From Limonium bicolor (taxonomy: Eukaryota; Streptophyta; Magnoliopsida; Caryophyllales; Plumbaginaceae): 64,000 nt of DNA. Below the pieces are notes generated by a model that saw nothing but the letters and a program-made list of their open reading frames with translations, did no database searches and was not told where the DNA came from. Shown one piece after another: positions 38,401-49,462 of the stretch (position 1 is the stretch's first letter; every line of letters begins with the position of its first letter). Both the position numbers and the translations under genes were made by a program. Location of the stretch: assembly GCA_023374045.1 (NCBI GenBank), contig CM041777.1, positions 477,253,594 through 477,317,593 on the forward strand, given 5' to 3'.

Positions 38401-40006
38401 CATCACATATGCCATTAATAACCTCCTTGAGGATAGTTTTCTATCTCATTTCCCATTGGATCTTTAGGTTATTTATGAAGCAATTATAGCTCAATTTCCT
38501 AAGGCACAAAACTACATTAAGAGAGGACATTTACCTCTTTGTTTTCCAAGCTTTCTCACTTGTTTTCACTGGTTCTTTCTTGATTGAAAATCGGCAAGGA
38601 GCTTTTATCACTTGTCAATCTTCTAACCAATACACACATAAGGGTAATGAGATTTAAGATTCATACTTAAACTCATATATAAACCCTAAATTTACATAAG
38701 TGTTTTAAACACTAAAATGGAAGTTTACCTTGGAATTTGAAAGAGAACTTGATTAAGTAACAAGAGAGGACTCCTCCTAGTCCTTTGAAGATTCAATCAA
38801 GCTAACTGAAGAGCAAGATAATGCACCATTAAGAGGTGAATTTTTGGACATGAACCAAAATGAGAGGAAACTTAGATTTTTTTTATTTTCCTTACCTTGA
38901 AGCAGAGGAGAATGACAAGGCATGAAAAGATGAGCTCAAGCTCCTTCAATTGAGATTCTTCATGGCACCAAAATGAAGTTCTTGAAGATTTGAAAAGAGG
39001 GAAATGAAGAGCTTGCTCCAACTAACACAAATATGGTCTTAGATTTTGAGTTGGAGCATGGAGTTGGATTTGGCAAGCAAAACATGATGGGGAAGTATAC
39101 TTGTTGTATAAAAACGTTTTTGAATAAGGGAGGAAGAAGATGGAGATGGTGGGAATCAAAATAAATGAAGAGAATGAGGTGAGAGGCAAGCTTTAGAAGA
39201 TATTTTGACTTATAAAGGTATATAGTAACTTTTACTTTATTTCTTTTTCTTTTCTTTAGTTGGCTGACTAGGTTGATGACTCCCCACCTTAAAAACCGTT
39301 CCTCCTTCAATATATAAGATATATATGTCCTTTGTTGACCAATTAAACAACTTATGTTGACTTATGACTTAAACTAGCACTATTTGAGCACTATTCACAA
39401 ATTAGTGCACATAATTGTGAAATTTTTGATTTCCCATTGATTTAAACTTCCTAATGTGATACTAAGTAGTACAAATGTTTATTAAAGAGTAATGATGGGC
39501 ATTTAGCCAATCAAAACCCACTTCTAAGACAATGTTTCAAAAATGTGCTTTAAGACTCCTTAAAGCACATTTTGTGTTTTAACTTGTTTTCAAGCTTGGT
39601 TTTCTTTAGTAATTGATTGAACATGTTCATTAGCATGTTAATAAGGTCTATGAATGACCTTTAGGTCTTATACAAGGTTACACCAAGTCTAGGGCAAGTA
39701 TTTGCTTAAATTGACTTTATGGTGTTTTCTTGTGTTTTCTTTGGTTTAAATTGTCTACCAATGTTTCTTAAGGACTTAATTAGTCTTATCAAATCATAAT
39801 TGCATGATATCAAGTGTTGGTAGGCTCTTTGGGTCCTAACCAAGTTCATTCCAAGCTTAGAGCATGTTTTTGCTCAAACTGTCTTTATTGTACTTTACTC
39901 TGTTTACTATGGTTTAAATTGTTCACTAATGTTTCTAAGGCACTTTTTAGCCTTTATATACCATAGTCTAATATTTAAACAACATATCAAGGTTTGGGGT
40001 ATTTCA
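35461..40006 (-). repeat. LARD-2 5' LTR
   Basis: Element sense TGAAATACCCC (40006) to GGTGTTACA (35461). It contains the dyad array 37297-37495 and the palindrome 39540-39573. Open frames at 35565-35912 and others recur in the 3' LTR only because the LTRs are duplicates. Confidence 0.9.
37297..37495. repeat. Dyad array in LARD-2 5' LTR
   Basis: Same three-unit array as 27705-27890. It is preceded by about 50 bases, including an A/T run at 37270-37290, that the other LTR lacks. Confidence 0.8.
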
Positions 40007-40011
40007 TTTTT

Positions 40012-40768
40012 CTTAAACATAAGATTCCCTTTTCTTTAATAAAAGATTGACTTTACTTAACATGTGATTCACTTTTTTTAAACAAAATCAATAAACCCTT
40101 ACCCACAAACCTTAAAAAAAATTATCGAGTCAGTGATGACAATATAAAGTATAGAACAATTTCAAAAAAGATTATCCTGCACTATGAACCCTAAAACACT
40201 GTCGAGTCAGTAACGACCATATATGGTGTAGAACTAATGCCAAAAAGATTATCCTACCCCCTAAAACCCTAAAAACCATCCTAGGATAGCTAAAAACGTC
40301 GAAGACATTTTTAGGGTTTGTATAACCCTAAACCACAAACCCTAAAAAACTATTGAGTTAGTAACGACAATATAAAGTGTGGTACTAATGCCAAAAAGAT
40401 GACCCTACCCCCCCCCCCCCCCCCCAAACACCCTAAAACCCACCCTATGATAGCTATAAACGTCGAAGGTATTTTTAGGATTTTTAGTGCAAGGTTTAGG
40501 GTCTACCGACCTATGATTCATTTTTTAACAACCTTTGATTCACTTTTATTAAACTTAAGATTCATAATGAATCTTAAAACATATGTACATACAAAAAATA
40601 AAAATTTTAAAATTTATCAAAACATATTCATGTTGGGTTTTATTTTAAAGAGCTCGAATTATGAACAACGGTATAAAATTTATGTTATTTGGACTTATAT
40701 CTAATAAACTACAACATTTTAAAATTTTATAAAAAGACAAAATAGAAAAAAATAAAAGTGGTGCCACC
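40012..40768. repeat. Repeat C copy B, second fragment
   Basis: It resumes at CTTAAACATAAGATTC and matches 17961-18633 then 22864-22930 of copy A. It has three units starting (G/A)T(C/T)GAGT(C/T)AGT (40126, 40201, 40352), where copy A has two, and a run of 18 C at 40408-40425 where copy A has five. CCCTAAA-like stretches are part of the unit and are not telomeric arrays. Confidence 0.75.
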
Positions 40769-40879
40769 TTGTATGTAACATTCTGGATTTTGCCTTAAAT
40801 GAAAGCTTATGAAAATACAAGTCAAATGGCGCAAACGGAATTGAAAACGGACTCCAAACGAGTCCTAAAAATGCAAAAC

Positions 40880-41285
40880 AAAACTGGTCTGAACTTGTGT
40901 CCGGACGTCTAAGTTCGGACACAAGCCGAGAAGAAATTTGAGAAATCCCGAATGTCCAAACTTGTGTCTGGACGTTGATGTTCGGACACAAGTCGAGAGT
41001 TGAAAATCCAAAAGACAAAAGCGTCCGAACTGTGTCCAACATTGAAGTTCGGACACAAGTCGAGTTTCAAAGTTCTGAAAAATTCCTTACGTGGTCCGAA
41101 CATTGGTCCAAACTTGTAAGTTCGAACATATGTCGAGACTTACAAGTTGGATCGTCCTCGCATGCTGTCCGAACATTGATGTTCGGACAGATGTTCGGAC
41201 ACACTCAAACCTGCAAAATCATATTAAAATCTCGGGGCTGTCCGAACATTGATGTCTGGACGGACGTTCAGACAGGTCCTGAAAT
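40880..41285. repeat. Dyad array in solo LTR D
   Basis: About six diverged units of 50-75 bp carry GTCCGAACTTGTGTCCGGAC-like and AAGTTCGGACACAAGTCGAG halves that can pair (GTCCGAAC with GTTCGGAC; CTTGTGTC with GACACAAG). Open frames on both strands follow the repeat. Confidence 0.8.
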
Positions 41286-42443
41286 GCAATTTCACGTATG
41301 AATTCAGAGTCAAAATCACACCCAAAATGTTGCAAAACTAATGCCAACAGATAAGAAATGTTCCGGTAAGTGTAAACGGTATTAGATATCAGATAAACAC
41401 AATAAAAATTACCATTCACTTGACATACGAAAGCCTTAACACATTTTATAAACTTCAAGAGAATTACTCCAAACAAATCATCCATAGTTAAGTCAAATAG
41501 CAGAATGGAAATGTAAAACTATCGGGGTGTTACCGCCACACTCAAAATCACTGAGTGCTCAGGCTTAACCCAACCAAAACAAATCCAAAATATTTCCAAC
41601 ATTATAAAGTAAATGCATTCCAAACAACAACTCAACTTAACAATCTGAAAAGCAGTTCGGTTCGTTCATCCTAAACTATTTGGTAGCGTGTCCCCAATTT
41701 CCCAATTCAGCCATAGACACCTACGATCAGAAAACATCAATGGAAAACGCAAAGGGATTGCGTAAATCAGTAAAACTGAATAAACATTATTCAACACGCA
41801 AAATACATTTGAAACTCATTTATATTTGCAAAAAAAATAACTCACACAAATGAAACATTTCCAAAATCACCATCAGCAAAAGTATTTCGGGGGAAAACTT
41901 TCAACAAAATACAATTATCAGTATACACAGACGACACCCAAATTGGGGTTGCAACAATAATTCCCACCTCACCCTAAGTCCTTAAGTGTGCACACCCCCC
42001 AGAAGGTACTTTTGACCCAAAGGAGTAGATCATAGAGCTTAACTGCAAGTAATGTCTACAGGCAAAGTTATATAAATATTCACGGGGTACAAAGTACCAA
42101 CAATTCCACACGGAGTACCACAAGGTACCATCAATATACACAGAGTACCATAAGGTACCATCAACCCAACAATTAATCCAATGAAAGTCTCCCAAAAAAC
42201 ATTTATCCAATACTGATTGCAAAACCATACCATCCAAATCACACGGGGGAAAATAAATCCTGAATCCAACAACACCAAAACAGAGTTTAATCCAAACCAT
42301 TGGTATTTTGCAAAACACTTGCGTGATAGAAGATGATGAGCACACTGTTTACCTGGATACGCTCACCGCTATGAAGATAACCCAGCCAAAACATTAGAAG
42401 CACCCATCAGAGAACTCGGGGTCTAGAATTGTGAAACAGAGAT

Positions 42444-44003
42444 TGATAAGTGTGAAATTGATATGGTTTTATAGGTGCTAAATTCTTTTTATGCAACCTT
42501 TTTATGCACTTTCTCACACTTATCGTATGCTTTTCATGACTCTTACTTTGGGCAAAATCTGATGCAAATTTATATTTAAAAACAGGAAATGACGGTGAAA
42601 TTCATAGTTCTCCTCAAGAGCTTTCCAACGCCGCAAACGGGGAGCAAATCAGAGCTCTTACGAACAATTTGGACCCTGTCGAAGTTTACGGAAAAAAAAA
42701 GGCACGAATATACAGGTGTCCTGCTGACCTGTCCGGCCCATTGACCCGGACATGTGTAACGTGTCCGGCAAACTGCCCCGGACAGGTGGTCTGGACAGGC
42801 CCCAAAAGTATATTTTTTCGAATTTTTCACATGTCCGGCTCTCCTGTCAACCTGTGACCCGGACGTGCTCAGAAGAACAGAAATATTTATGACCACGAGT
42901 GCAGGACAGAGATTTCGAACATATACGCGTCCAGCCAGACTGTCCAGCTAAGTGACCCAGACGTAGAGCCGGATGTCTCACAAACGAGAGAAATCTCGCC
43001 TGACAACTCTATCTCACGTCGGCTAAGTGACCTGGACGTGTGTATTTTGTGTGCAATAATTTCATTTTAAGGAGCATTCGCGAGGGTAGGGAAAAGACAT
43101 TCAGAACTCACGCACGAACAGAGGATACGCCGCGCTTCTCTCATTCTCTTGCCCTGCCGTGACCACTTCAACTCCGGAGAAGAAGATTCTGTCCAGATTC
43201 GCTCATCTGCTCAACCTCTCATCTAGTGAATTTCAAAACTAATATCAAGATGATTTCTACTCTCTTCTTGTATTTGTTCTTTGATTATGCTCGGCTAAGA
43301 GGGTTAGACTCCGGGGATGGTTATCTAACTAAAATGATTTTGTAATTCCAAGTACTAGTCGGTTCGAGATTTTCTGTCGATTGTTGCACGTTAAGTTATC
43401 TATGTGCTTTCAATAAAAGTAGCTAATTTATTGATTGCTTTACGAATTCCATTTGAGCGAGATTTTTGATAAAATGGAATGGTTGATTAACCTGTAAACT
43501 TGTGGAAAATTATACTGGATAGGTTAGATTTTCCCTCAAGTGCAAACTTTAATTCTTCGCGCACATTCTGTCTATTCATGTTGTGCTGAATCTACATTAG
43601 ATCTAGTACGTTCTGCTAGGCGAGTTCTTGAGGCTAGGATTTAGTCTTTATTAGGAATTTTTCCAATCGACATCTCAAACTAACCAACAGGAATTGCATA
43701 ATCTGATAGTCGAAAAAGATAACCTGACCCGGAGTTCCATTTCACACATAGTTTTCATTGAATTTATTTGCTCAAAAATTTACTAGTTTCTCTTTTTTTA
43801 ATTCACAAAACCAAACAACAGACAACCCTTCTATTTGCTGTTTCCCTAGGATTAGATTTAATCACAAAGTCCCGTGGATTCGACCCCGGTATCTTATAGT
43901 TCACTATACTCATTGATCGGGATTTATTGCAACCTGTAGGAATTTAATTTATTACTTCTAGGATTAATTCATAGTTTTTAGTAGATCAAAATTCTCAGTT
44001 GCA
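42444..44003 (+). repeat. Outer Athila 5' LTR
   Basis: TGATAAGTGTGAAATTG... to ...GTTGCA, 1560 bp. It carries a GC-rich dyad array at 42714-43040. The partner LTR is 57703-59290. Confidence 0.92.
42714..43040. repeat. CCGGAC dyad array in outer Athila 5' LTR
   Basis: Repeated GTCCGG and CCGGAC in opposite orientations (for example CCTGTCCGGCCC, ACCCGGACATG, CCCCGGACAGG), about 270-600 bases into the LTR. The same array lies at 57960-58300. It opens spurious frames on both strands. Confidence 0.8.
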
Positions 44004-44005
44004 AA

Positions 44006-44023
44006 TTGGCGCAGTTGCCTGGG
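44006..44023 (+). other. Outer Athila primer-binding site (tRNA-Asp type)
   Basis: TTGGCGCAGTTGCCTGGGA follows the LTR end by two bases. It differs at two positions from the exact complement of the plant tRNA-Asp 3' end seen in the nested element at 47219. Confidence 0.85.
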
Positions 44024-44325
44024 ACTTTACTTTTGTCTAGTCCTTGACTTTAGTTGTCATTTATTTGTTTTGTTTAATTTTAATTTTATTTTATTTCAGT
44101 TTTTTTTAGTTTCTTTGTTTTCGTTTTATTTTTATTTCTGGTTTCTATTCTATTCTTAGTTTATATTGTTTTCTTTGTTTTGTTTTATTTTCAATTTATT
44201 TTGAGTTTATTTGTTTTAGCTATTTCGTTAAGTTTTTTTTATTGTTATCCTTCTCTTGTTTTATTTAGTTCTAATTTCAAATCCTTTTTATTTCTTTCTT
44301 CCTTGCTGTTGTAGGTACCTAGTGA
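44024..44325 (+). promoter_or_regulatory. T-rich untranslated leader
   Basis: About 300 bases of TTTTATTT-type sequence end in TTTCTTCCTTGCTGTTGTAG followed by GTACC, a textbook plant 3' splice-site context, 15 bases before the gag ATG at 44326. No donor was identified, so splicing is only inferred. Confidence 0.45.
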
Positions 44326-45176
44326 ATGCATAGAACGCGTTCCTTTGGTCCTCTTAAAGCAAATTTTGATCCTGAGATTGATAGGACTTTCCTCCATGCT
44401 CTCAGAGCGAGAAGGCAGCTAGATTTCGACATGGCTGGTAATATTCCTCAAATCGAGAATGCCCAGAATAATGCTACGATGGGCACACTTAATAGGTCGC
44501 CTGCTACTCCAAGAGGGAACCCTGTTGTTTTGCCACAGTTCACCGCTGAGTTACTTGCTGAGTGGTAAAAGCTAAAGCCCTCACATCAATCCACTGCTGT
44601 GTGCAATCATCCAGCTGGGTGTTTCTATGGAGCCGATCGTTCAGATGCTTTAGACCATGTGCACCGGTTCTTGGTTCATCTAGACACTCTTGGGCTTGTT
44701 TCTGGTTTGGTGGAGTATGCAAGGTTATGTTTATTTTCGAACATCCTTTCAGGAGAGGCATCAAAATGGTATCATCACTTGCCTCCTGGCATTATCACTT
44801 CTTGGGATAAGATGACAGAGAAATTTTATGAGAAGTACTTGCCTATCTCGACGACTCGCCAGTTGATTGCTGGGTTGATGACTTTCAAGCAGTCTGGATC
44901 TGAGACAGTTTGTGAAGCTTGGGACCGCTTCAAGGAGCTTCTGCGACAGTACCCTCACTATGGACAGGACACTACCTCTCTAGCACTTGGTTTCTTCCAT
45001 GGGCTTAGAGATGAGAATAAGGGTGAGGTGCATTCGGCCTTGGGTGGTAACCTGCTAGCTAAGAATGGTGAAGAGTTTATGGCTGCTATAGAATCATACT
45101 GTGAGGATCTTAGACAGTGGAGCTCCAGTGGTGGTAGAGTTTTTTCTGTGGGTTCTTGTTCATCCAGAGTTGTAGT
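44326..45176 (+). pseudogene. gag: Athila gag, N-terminal part (capsid region)
   Basis: Gag packages the element RNA into virus-like particles in the cytoplasm. The frame opens at ATG 44326 with a basic/proline region, has an in-frame TAA at 44566-44568 (codon 81), then runs on to 45176 through a retrotransposon-gag (capsid) domain recognisable by FLVHLDTLGLV, ASKWYHHLPPGIITSWDKM, FYEKYLP and ETVCEAWDRFKELL. The reading frame breaks off because the inner Athila is inserted at 45177; it resumes, still gag, at 51541. Apart from the stop, this half is well preserved. Confidence 0.85.
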
Positions 45177-45414
45177 TGATAGAAGTGTCCAAATGAGCAA
45201 GATTTATAGGTGTATTTCATATATAATATTAGCACTTTTCTTGCTCATTTCTCCACTTCGGTTAGTTTTCCTCTAGTTTATGTTTTATTGTTTATCTCAC
45301 AAATTTATTGGTTTAACATGAGGAAAACCAAGCTGGGAGTAAAGTAGATAAAGAGACAAACGCATAGACGCAAACGGCTCAGAAAACGGACTTATAACGA
45401 AGAATGTAGAGCCG

Positions 45415-45730
45415 GTCAAACAGAGTCACGCGAGAGTCACGCGGTGGACTGGTGCAACCGCCCCCCTAAGTCGCGGACGTCACAAGAGCAACCGCCGGGC
45501 GGACGAGGCTGAGTCAACCGCCACTTAATGGGGGTGAAGGAGGCGGACGTGAGAGCAGCAACCGCCTCGCGGTCGACACAGAGGCTACCGCCTCTTAACT
45601 CGCGGACAACACTGAGGCTACCGCCTCGCGGACAACACAGCTCGGACAACATGAGGCTACCGCCTCGCGGACAGCACAGAGGTTACCGCCACTTATTGGG
45701 CGGTAACAACAGGCGGACACAAGCAGAACC
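45415..45730. repeat. CGCGGAC array in inner Athila 5' LTR
   Basis: Units of about 25-30 bp combine ACCGCC(T)C with CGCGGACAACAC and GAGGCT, very GC-rich inside an AT-rich element, followed by GCGGTAACAACAGGCGGAC. The matching array is at 49735-50060, where one unit differs. Confidence 0.8.
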
Positions 45731-45936
45731 GGCGGTCGTGACTAATTATCAGTCTCGACCAGTTTTTCTTCGCCCGTCTTCGCCGTCTGCAACTCGCACA
45801 ACTCGTCCACTGCCATATCTATCTACTACGCACCGCCTACCTTAATTTCCTCACGCGTGAGCTTTGTCCCCTGCGCAATCAATGAAGCAATCAATGCTCT
45901 TCTTCATCTGCAATCAAATTCGTACGGATCCAAACC

Positions 45937-45946
45937 TCTATATAAA
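45937..45946 (+). promoter_or_regulatory. TATA box of inner Athila LTR
   Basis: CTCTATATAAACCC is a canonical plant TATA box about 760 bases into the LTR and about 205 bases after the GC-rich array. The 3' LTR has the same box at 50259-50268. It probably marks the U3/R start. Confidence 0.65.
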
Positions 45947-47218
45947 CCCACGCCCTCTGCTCAATAAAATCATTCCCTTCCTCACAATCCAAAGCAGACC
46001 ACATAGACCACCGTATCATCCCATCCAGTAAATAATCGCTCACTCCCACGATCCATTCCATCCTCTTATCTCCCACTTCTCCATTTTAGTTTTATTCTTC
46101 ATTCCACCACGAAGCAGAAACACGATAAGAAGAACAGAAGAAAAGGGAGCTGGAGCAGAAGCGAATCGCAGTCCAGTCTCCGCCGGCAGTCTCCAAATTA
46201 ATGGCTATTTCTGTTTCCTTTTTATTACTGTTAATGTCTGAGTGATTTTACTCGTATCCTAGGATGGGGTTTGACCTTAAATAATTCAGACTTATATTAA
46301 TACCAAGTTTGCTTATAAATATTTGTTTTGTCTCTCTAAATTATTAAATGCTTAATAACTGATCATTTTTATGCATTTACGGTTTCTCTTATTTCAATGA
46401 TTTTGTAAATCTGAGAATAGACCACAAAGAGAGATAAACGTTAGATATTATTCTCCTTGATTAGCAGATAAAATCCATCGCTGTTATTAAAAGAATTCTC
46501 ACTTAAACTAATTAATGATTTTAGACTTTTTCTGATTGTAAAAAGTCTATTGATTTAATTAAGAGTTGTCCTTATCTATGATTTAGGAAGGCCACAAGAT
46601 TAATTCTTAAACAGACAAATAAGAGCAAATTAGGATTATAATTATTGTCTGTACTTAAATAAATATTTATCACCTGTTTCACTTATTAGACTTGTTTTAA
46701 TTCCTTTCAGCAAATATTGTTAATGCTTATTCTGACAAAATACTGCATTTATTTGGTAGCTATCAATATATGATTTTGAGATAGTTAAAGTACCACAAAG
46801 GAATTAATCTTGGTATTTACACTCCGGATTGAGCAGGAAAATACTAAGGCTATTAATAGGAGTTCGTAACTGACAATTATTAACTCTAATAGACAATAAA
46901 TATTTGAGACAGGATTATAAAATTGTTTAAGTAATTTAGGAAATTCCCCCGCTATCCTAGGATACCTTTTTTACATCCATTTTACTTTATTATGTATTTA
47001 TTATTTCTGTACTAATTCTAAAAACCAAGCTTGCCCTGGCTAAACCCCAATTTATATTTTATGCATTTTTATTTATCTTTTTTTTTACATTAACTAAACT
47101 GGATAATTAATTAGATAATTGCGAAGTCTCTGTGGATACGACCTTGTTGTACTACAAAGATTGGGTTCACTGCCCATATTAGAAGATAGTTTAACTGCTA
47201 TTCTGCCCAACAAGTTTT

Positions 47219-47236
47219 TGGCGCCGTTGCCGGGGA
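47219..47236 (+). other. Inner Athila primer-binding site (tRNA-Asp)
   Basis: TGGCGCCGTTGCCGGGGA is the exact complement of the 3' end of plant tRNA-Asp (GUC), seven bases after the LTR end at 47212. Confidence 0.93.
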
Positions 47237-47344
47237 CTTCGGTCCAACTATCTGGTTTATTATCTGTTAGTTTTCTTTTATTTTCGTTATTTGCCCTTTT
47301 GTGTATAATTTTTTTTGTTTTGTTTTTAATGGTACTTAATTCTG

Positions 47345-47449
47345 ATGGATAGTCACTACGATCAAGCAGGAGATTGGTATGGTTACCCCTATGGCGCAGA
47401 GGACTACAATCAATGGAGTGTTGTCAAAGGTGGTAGCGGAGTACCATGA
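47345..47449 (+). CDS. Short leader frame, Athila gag-start remnant
   Basis: A 34-codon frame starts at ATG 47345, just after a T-rich leader like that of the outer element. Its product is rich in Y, W, G and D (DQAGDWYGYPYGAEDY) and ends at TGA 47447-47449. The zinc-knuckle frame begins to overlap it at 47379 in another phase. This looks like an original gag start whose frame has slipped. Function unproven. Confidence 0.4.
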   Translation: MDSHYDQAGDWYGYPYGAEDYNQWSVVKGGSGVP

Positions 47450-47666
47450 AAGCCCCCAATGTTCAGACCCAAATGCTGAATTGAGAGCTCTCTTGGAGGA
47501 TTACAAGTCATCTCTCAAGCCTATCCCCATCTTTGTGTGCCAAGAGTGTGGAGGAGACCATGAAAGTTCCCAATGTCCTATGGTTGCAATAGAGAGAGAC
47601 AACGCCATTTTAACAGAAATGATGGCAAATTTACCCAGTTTGAAAGGATCCAGCAAAGAACGCTAG
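47379..47666 (+). pseudogene. gag: Inner Athila gag remnant with zinc knuckle
   Basis: A 95-residue frame. Residues 54-66 form C-x2-C-x3-H-x4-C (CQECGGDHESSQC), the same spacing as the knuckle of the outer gag at 51690-51728. The zinc knuckle binds the packaged RNA. The capsid domain is absent. Beyond the stop, coding-like sequence continues in other frames (47640-47745, ERIQQRTLDQIERMEQ, coiled-coil-like; 47853-48239 proline/acidic fragments) but with stops throughout. It is probably a decayed gag of a non-autonomous derivative. Confidence 0.6.
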
Positions 47667-48310
47667 ATCAGATCGAACGCATGGAACAACCGTTTCAACA
47701 ACTGAATGAAGTGGTTCATGAGGAGGAACACCTGCTAAGGACATAAGCTACTCTCCACCTCCTCCACTATTCGAATTAGAGAATCCATCACCAAACAACC
47801 ATCAGCTTGATTATGAAGACAACCCTCAGAAGAGAGTTTCTCCATAGACTTCATGGAGTTTCCTCCCTCTGAAGTCAACTACTATTTCCCTCCTTCTCTG
47901 TGCTCTATCCAGAAGATGAGGATATTTATATCCTCGAAAATAAAGAGAAGGAATTGCCACCACCTCCCACCAAAATATCCAAAAAAAAACGCCACTATCA
48001 CTTTCAAAGAATCAGTTCTCTCTGAAGATGATATCAAGCGTTCTTTCTACAAGCCTCACCTACAAGAGGAGGATATTTACATCCTCCAATTTGAGGAAAG
48101 AAAAATCATCACCGCCGGGTCTTCTGTTAGAACTACTTACCGGCAGTACCTCCTCAAACACCAGGTTTTGTGGAGTATTCATTTTCCTATTATATTTGCC
48201 GAAGTAACGTTTGTTTTGATCCAGGTGGTTTGTTTTTAATTACTGCCAACCTCGTTTTCCTGCCAGAGCTATTGTCTACTTATATTTTTGATCCAGGATA
48301 ACGAAGCGGG

Positions 48311-48360
48311 CGTCTAGCCAAAGACGTTAAAGAAGGGCAGCTTTCCGGGAGGCAACCCGG
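48311..48360 (+). ncRNA. Paired hairpins of inner Athila 3' region
   Basis: CGTCTAGCCAAAGACG (48311-48326) and CCGGGAGGCAACCCGG (48345-48360) are two small stem-loops. The outer element has the same pair at 56397-56446 just after the integrase stop, which marks this as the former gene end. The GGGAGGCAACCC element is familiar to me from many plant Athila-like elements. Confidence 0.65.
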
Positions 48361-48514
48361 ACGAACTTATCTTTTATATGCTTTTATGCTGTTTTAATTT
48401 TCAGTTTCCCTTTAAATTTTATTTTTGCTAACTTTTAACCCCGTTTATAGTATGGTTGCTTCTAGTGTTTTATGCAGGTGCAATTTCATGTCTACACCGC
48501 AACCAAGCTACGCT

Positions 48515-48545
48515 ACTTGAGGCTGAAGCTCAAGTGTGGGGGAAG
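48515..48545 (+). other. Inner Athila hairpin/purine module A
   Basis: ACTTGAG and CTCAAGT pair across GCTGAAG (48515-48535) and run straight into GTGTGGGGGAAG. First of three such modules in this element. Confidence 0.6.
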
Positions 48546-48727
48546 TCCAAAACACGCTAGCAAAAATAAAATCAGGGGAGTACCAGTTTCTTTAAACTTG
48601 CTTTTATTTAAATAAAATATGCAGAGGAGAATTTATATGCTTAAATGAATATTCGTGAGCTTCGTGTTCTCTCTATTTTATCTACTTACCGAAAAGGCCT
48701 TCTGAGGCTTTCCCTTGTTTTTCTGGT

Positions 48728-48765
48728 GAACAATGAGGACATTGTTCAAATTAAGTGTGGGGGAG
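48728..48765 (+). other. Inner Athila hairpin/purine module B
   Basis: GAACAATG, loop AGGA, CATTGTTC (48728-48747), then five bases and AAGTGTGGGGGAG (48753-48765). The outer element has the same module at 56805-56845. Confidence 0.7.
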
Positions 48766-49462
48766 TGTGCCCTTTTCGGTGACATTTTGTGCTTAAATGT
48801 TTAATCTCTCTCCTTATCTTGCGTTTGTCCAATTCAATATTATGGAGCCTTTATATGTGGGTTGTTCTCTTTAGGAATAAATACTGTTATGAATTGTGGG
48901 ATAAATGGTACAAATTTTAAAAATTTTGATTACTTTTGAGGAGCATTTTTATGCGGTATGACCAAATGATCTGAAATGGTTGGATTTTTATTACTCAGGG
49001 GTTCTTCTGTCTTCTTTCTTAGGGATTGCTAAGGGGTGCTTCTCTGTCAAAAAGGAAAAAATAAATAAGGGACTTGTGAGACACCATTGGTAACCAACAA
49101 AGAGAGTTGAGTGTTCTTAAATACAAAGGCTTGATGCCTACATATTATCTTCTCATCCTTATGCAAAAGTGAAACAAATGCATAAACCTATTTTTCCTTT
49201 TGTTTTCTCCTCAATGCCCATTCTTGAGAGAAGTTGGCCATGGTAAAAGTTCTCAAAGTCACCTTAAATCAAGAAGCATTGAAGTACTCCGGATCATACC
49301 CCGAAACTCTTTTTTTATTTTTGCCCTGAGTACACCTATGCCACCAGTAGGTGATGGATCACACTCCTCTAAAAAGTTTAAGATCATGTACTATTGACTT
49401 CTTTATCCTACCCTTCATAATAGTATTTGTTAATATTGAGCATTCCCTACTTAGGTACGTAG

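Larger units (their letters stand above)
25867..40006 (-). mobile_element. LARD-2, complete non-autonomous LTR element
   Basis: Two LTRs (25867-30414, 4548 bp; 35461-40006, 4546 bp) flank a 5046-bp internal region, all inside an exact 5-bp duplication TTTTT (25862-25866, 40007-40011) with repeat C on both sides. The polypurine tract lies at the left and the primer-binding site at the right, so the element reads on the minus strand. The two LTRs are almost identical by eye apart from a few indels, implying a fairly recent insertion. No gag-pol is present. Long LTRs, a coding-free interior and intact priming signals define a LARD. Confidence 0.9.
45177..47212 (+). repeat. Inner Athila 5' LTR
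   Basis: Runs from TGATAGAAGTGTCC to GCCCAACA. It contains the dyad array 45415-45730 and a TATA box at 45937-45946. The partner LTR is 49502-51540. Confidence 0.92.

Noticed and set aside
40250..40445. CCCTAAA-rich stretch as telomeric repeat
   Set aside because: The motif is scattered within a longer unit and not tandem; it recurs in copy A as part of repeat C.
42576..42896. Frames on both strands over the CCGGAC array of the Athila LTR
   Set aside because: Produced by the dyads; not conserved in length between the two LTRs.
45528..45845. 105-residue proline/arginine-rich frame, again at 49851-50168
   Set aside because: It lies in the GC-rich LTR array, and the two LTRs disagree in frame and start.
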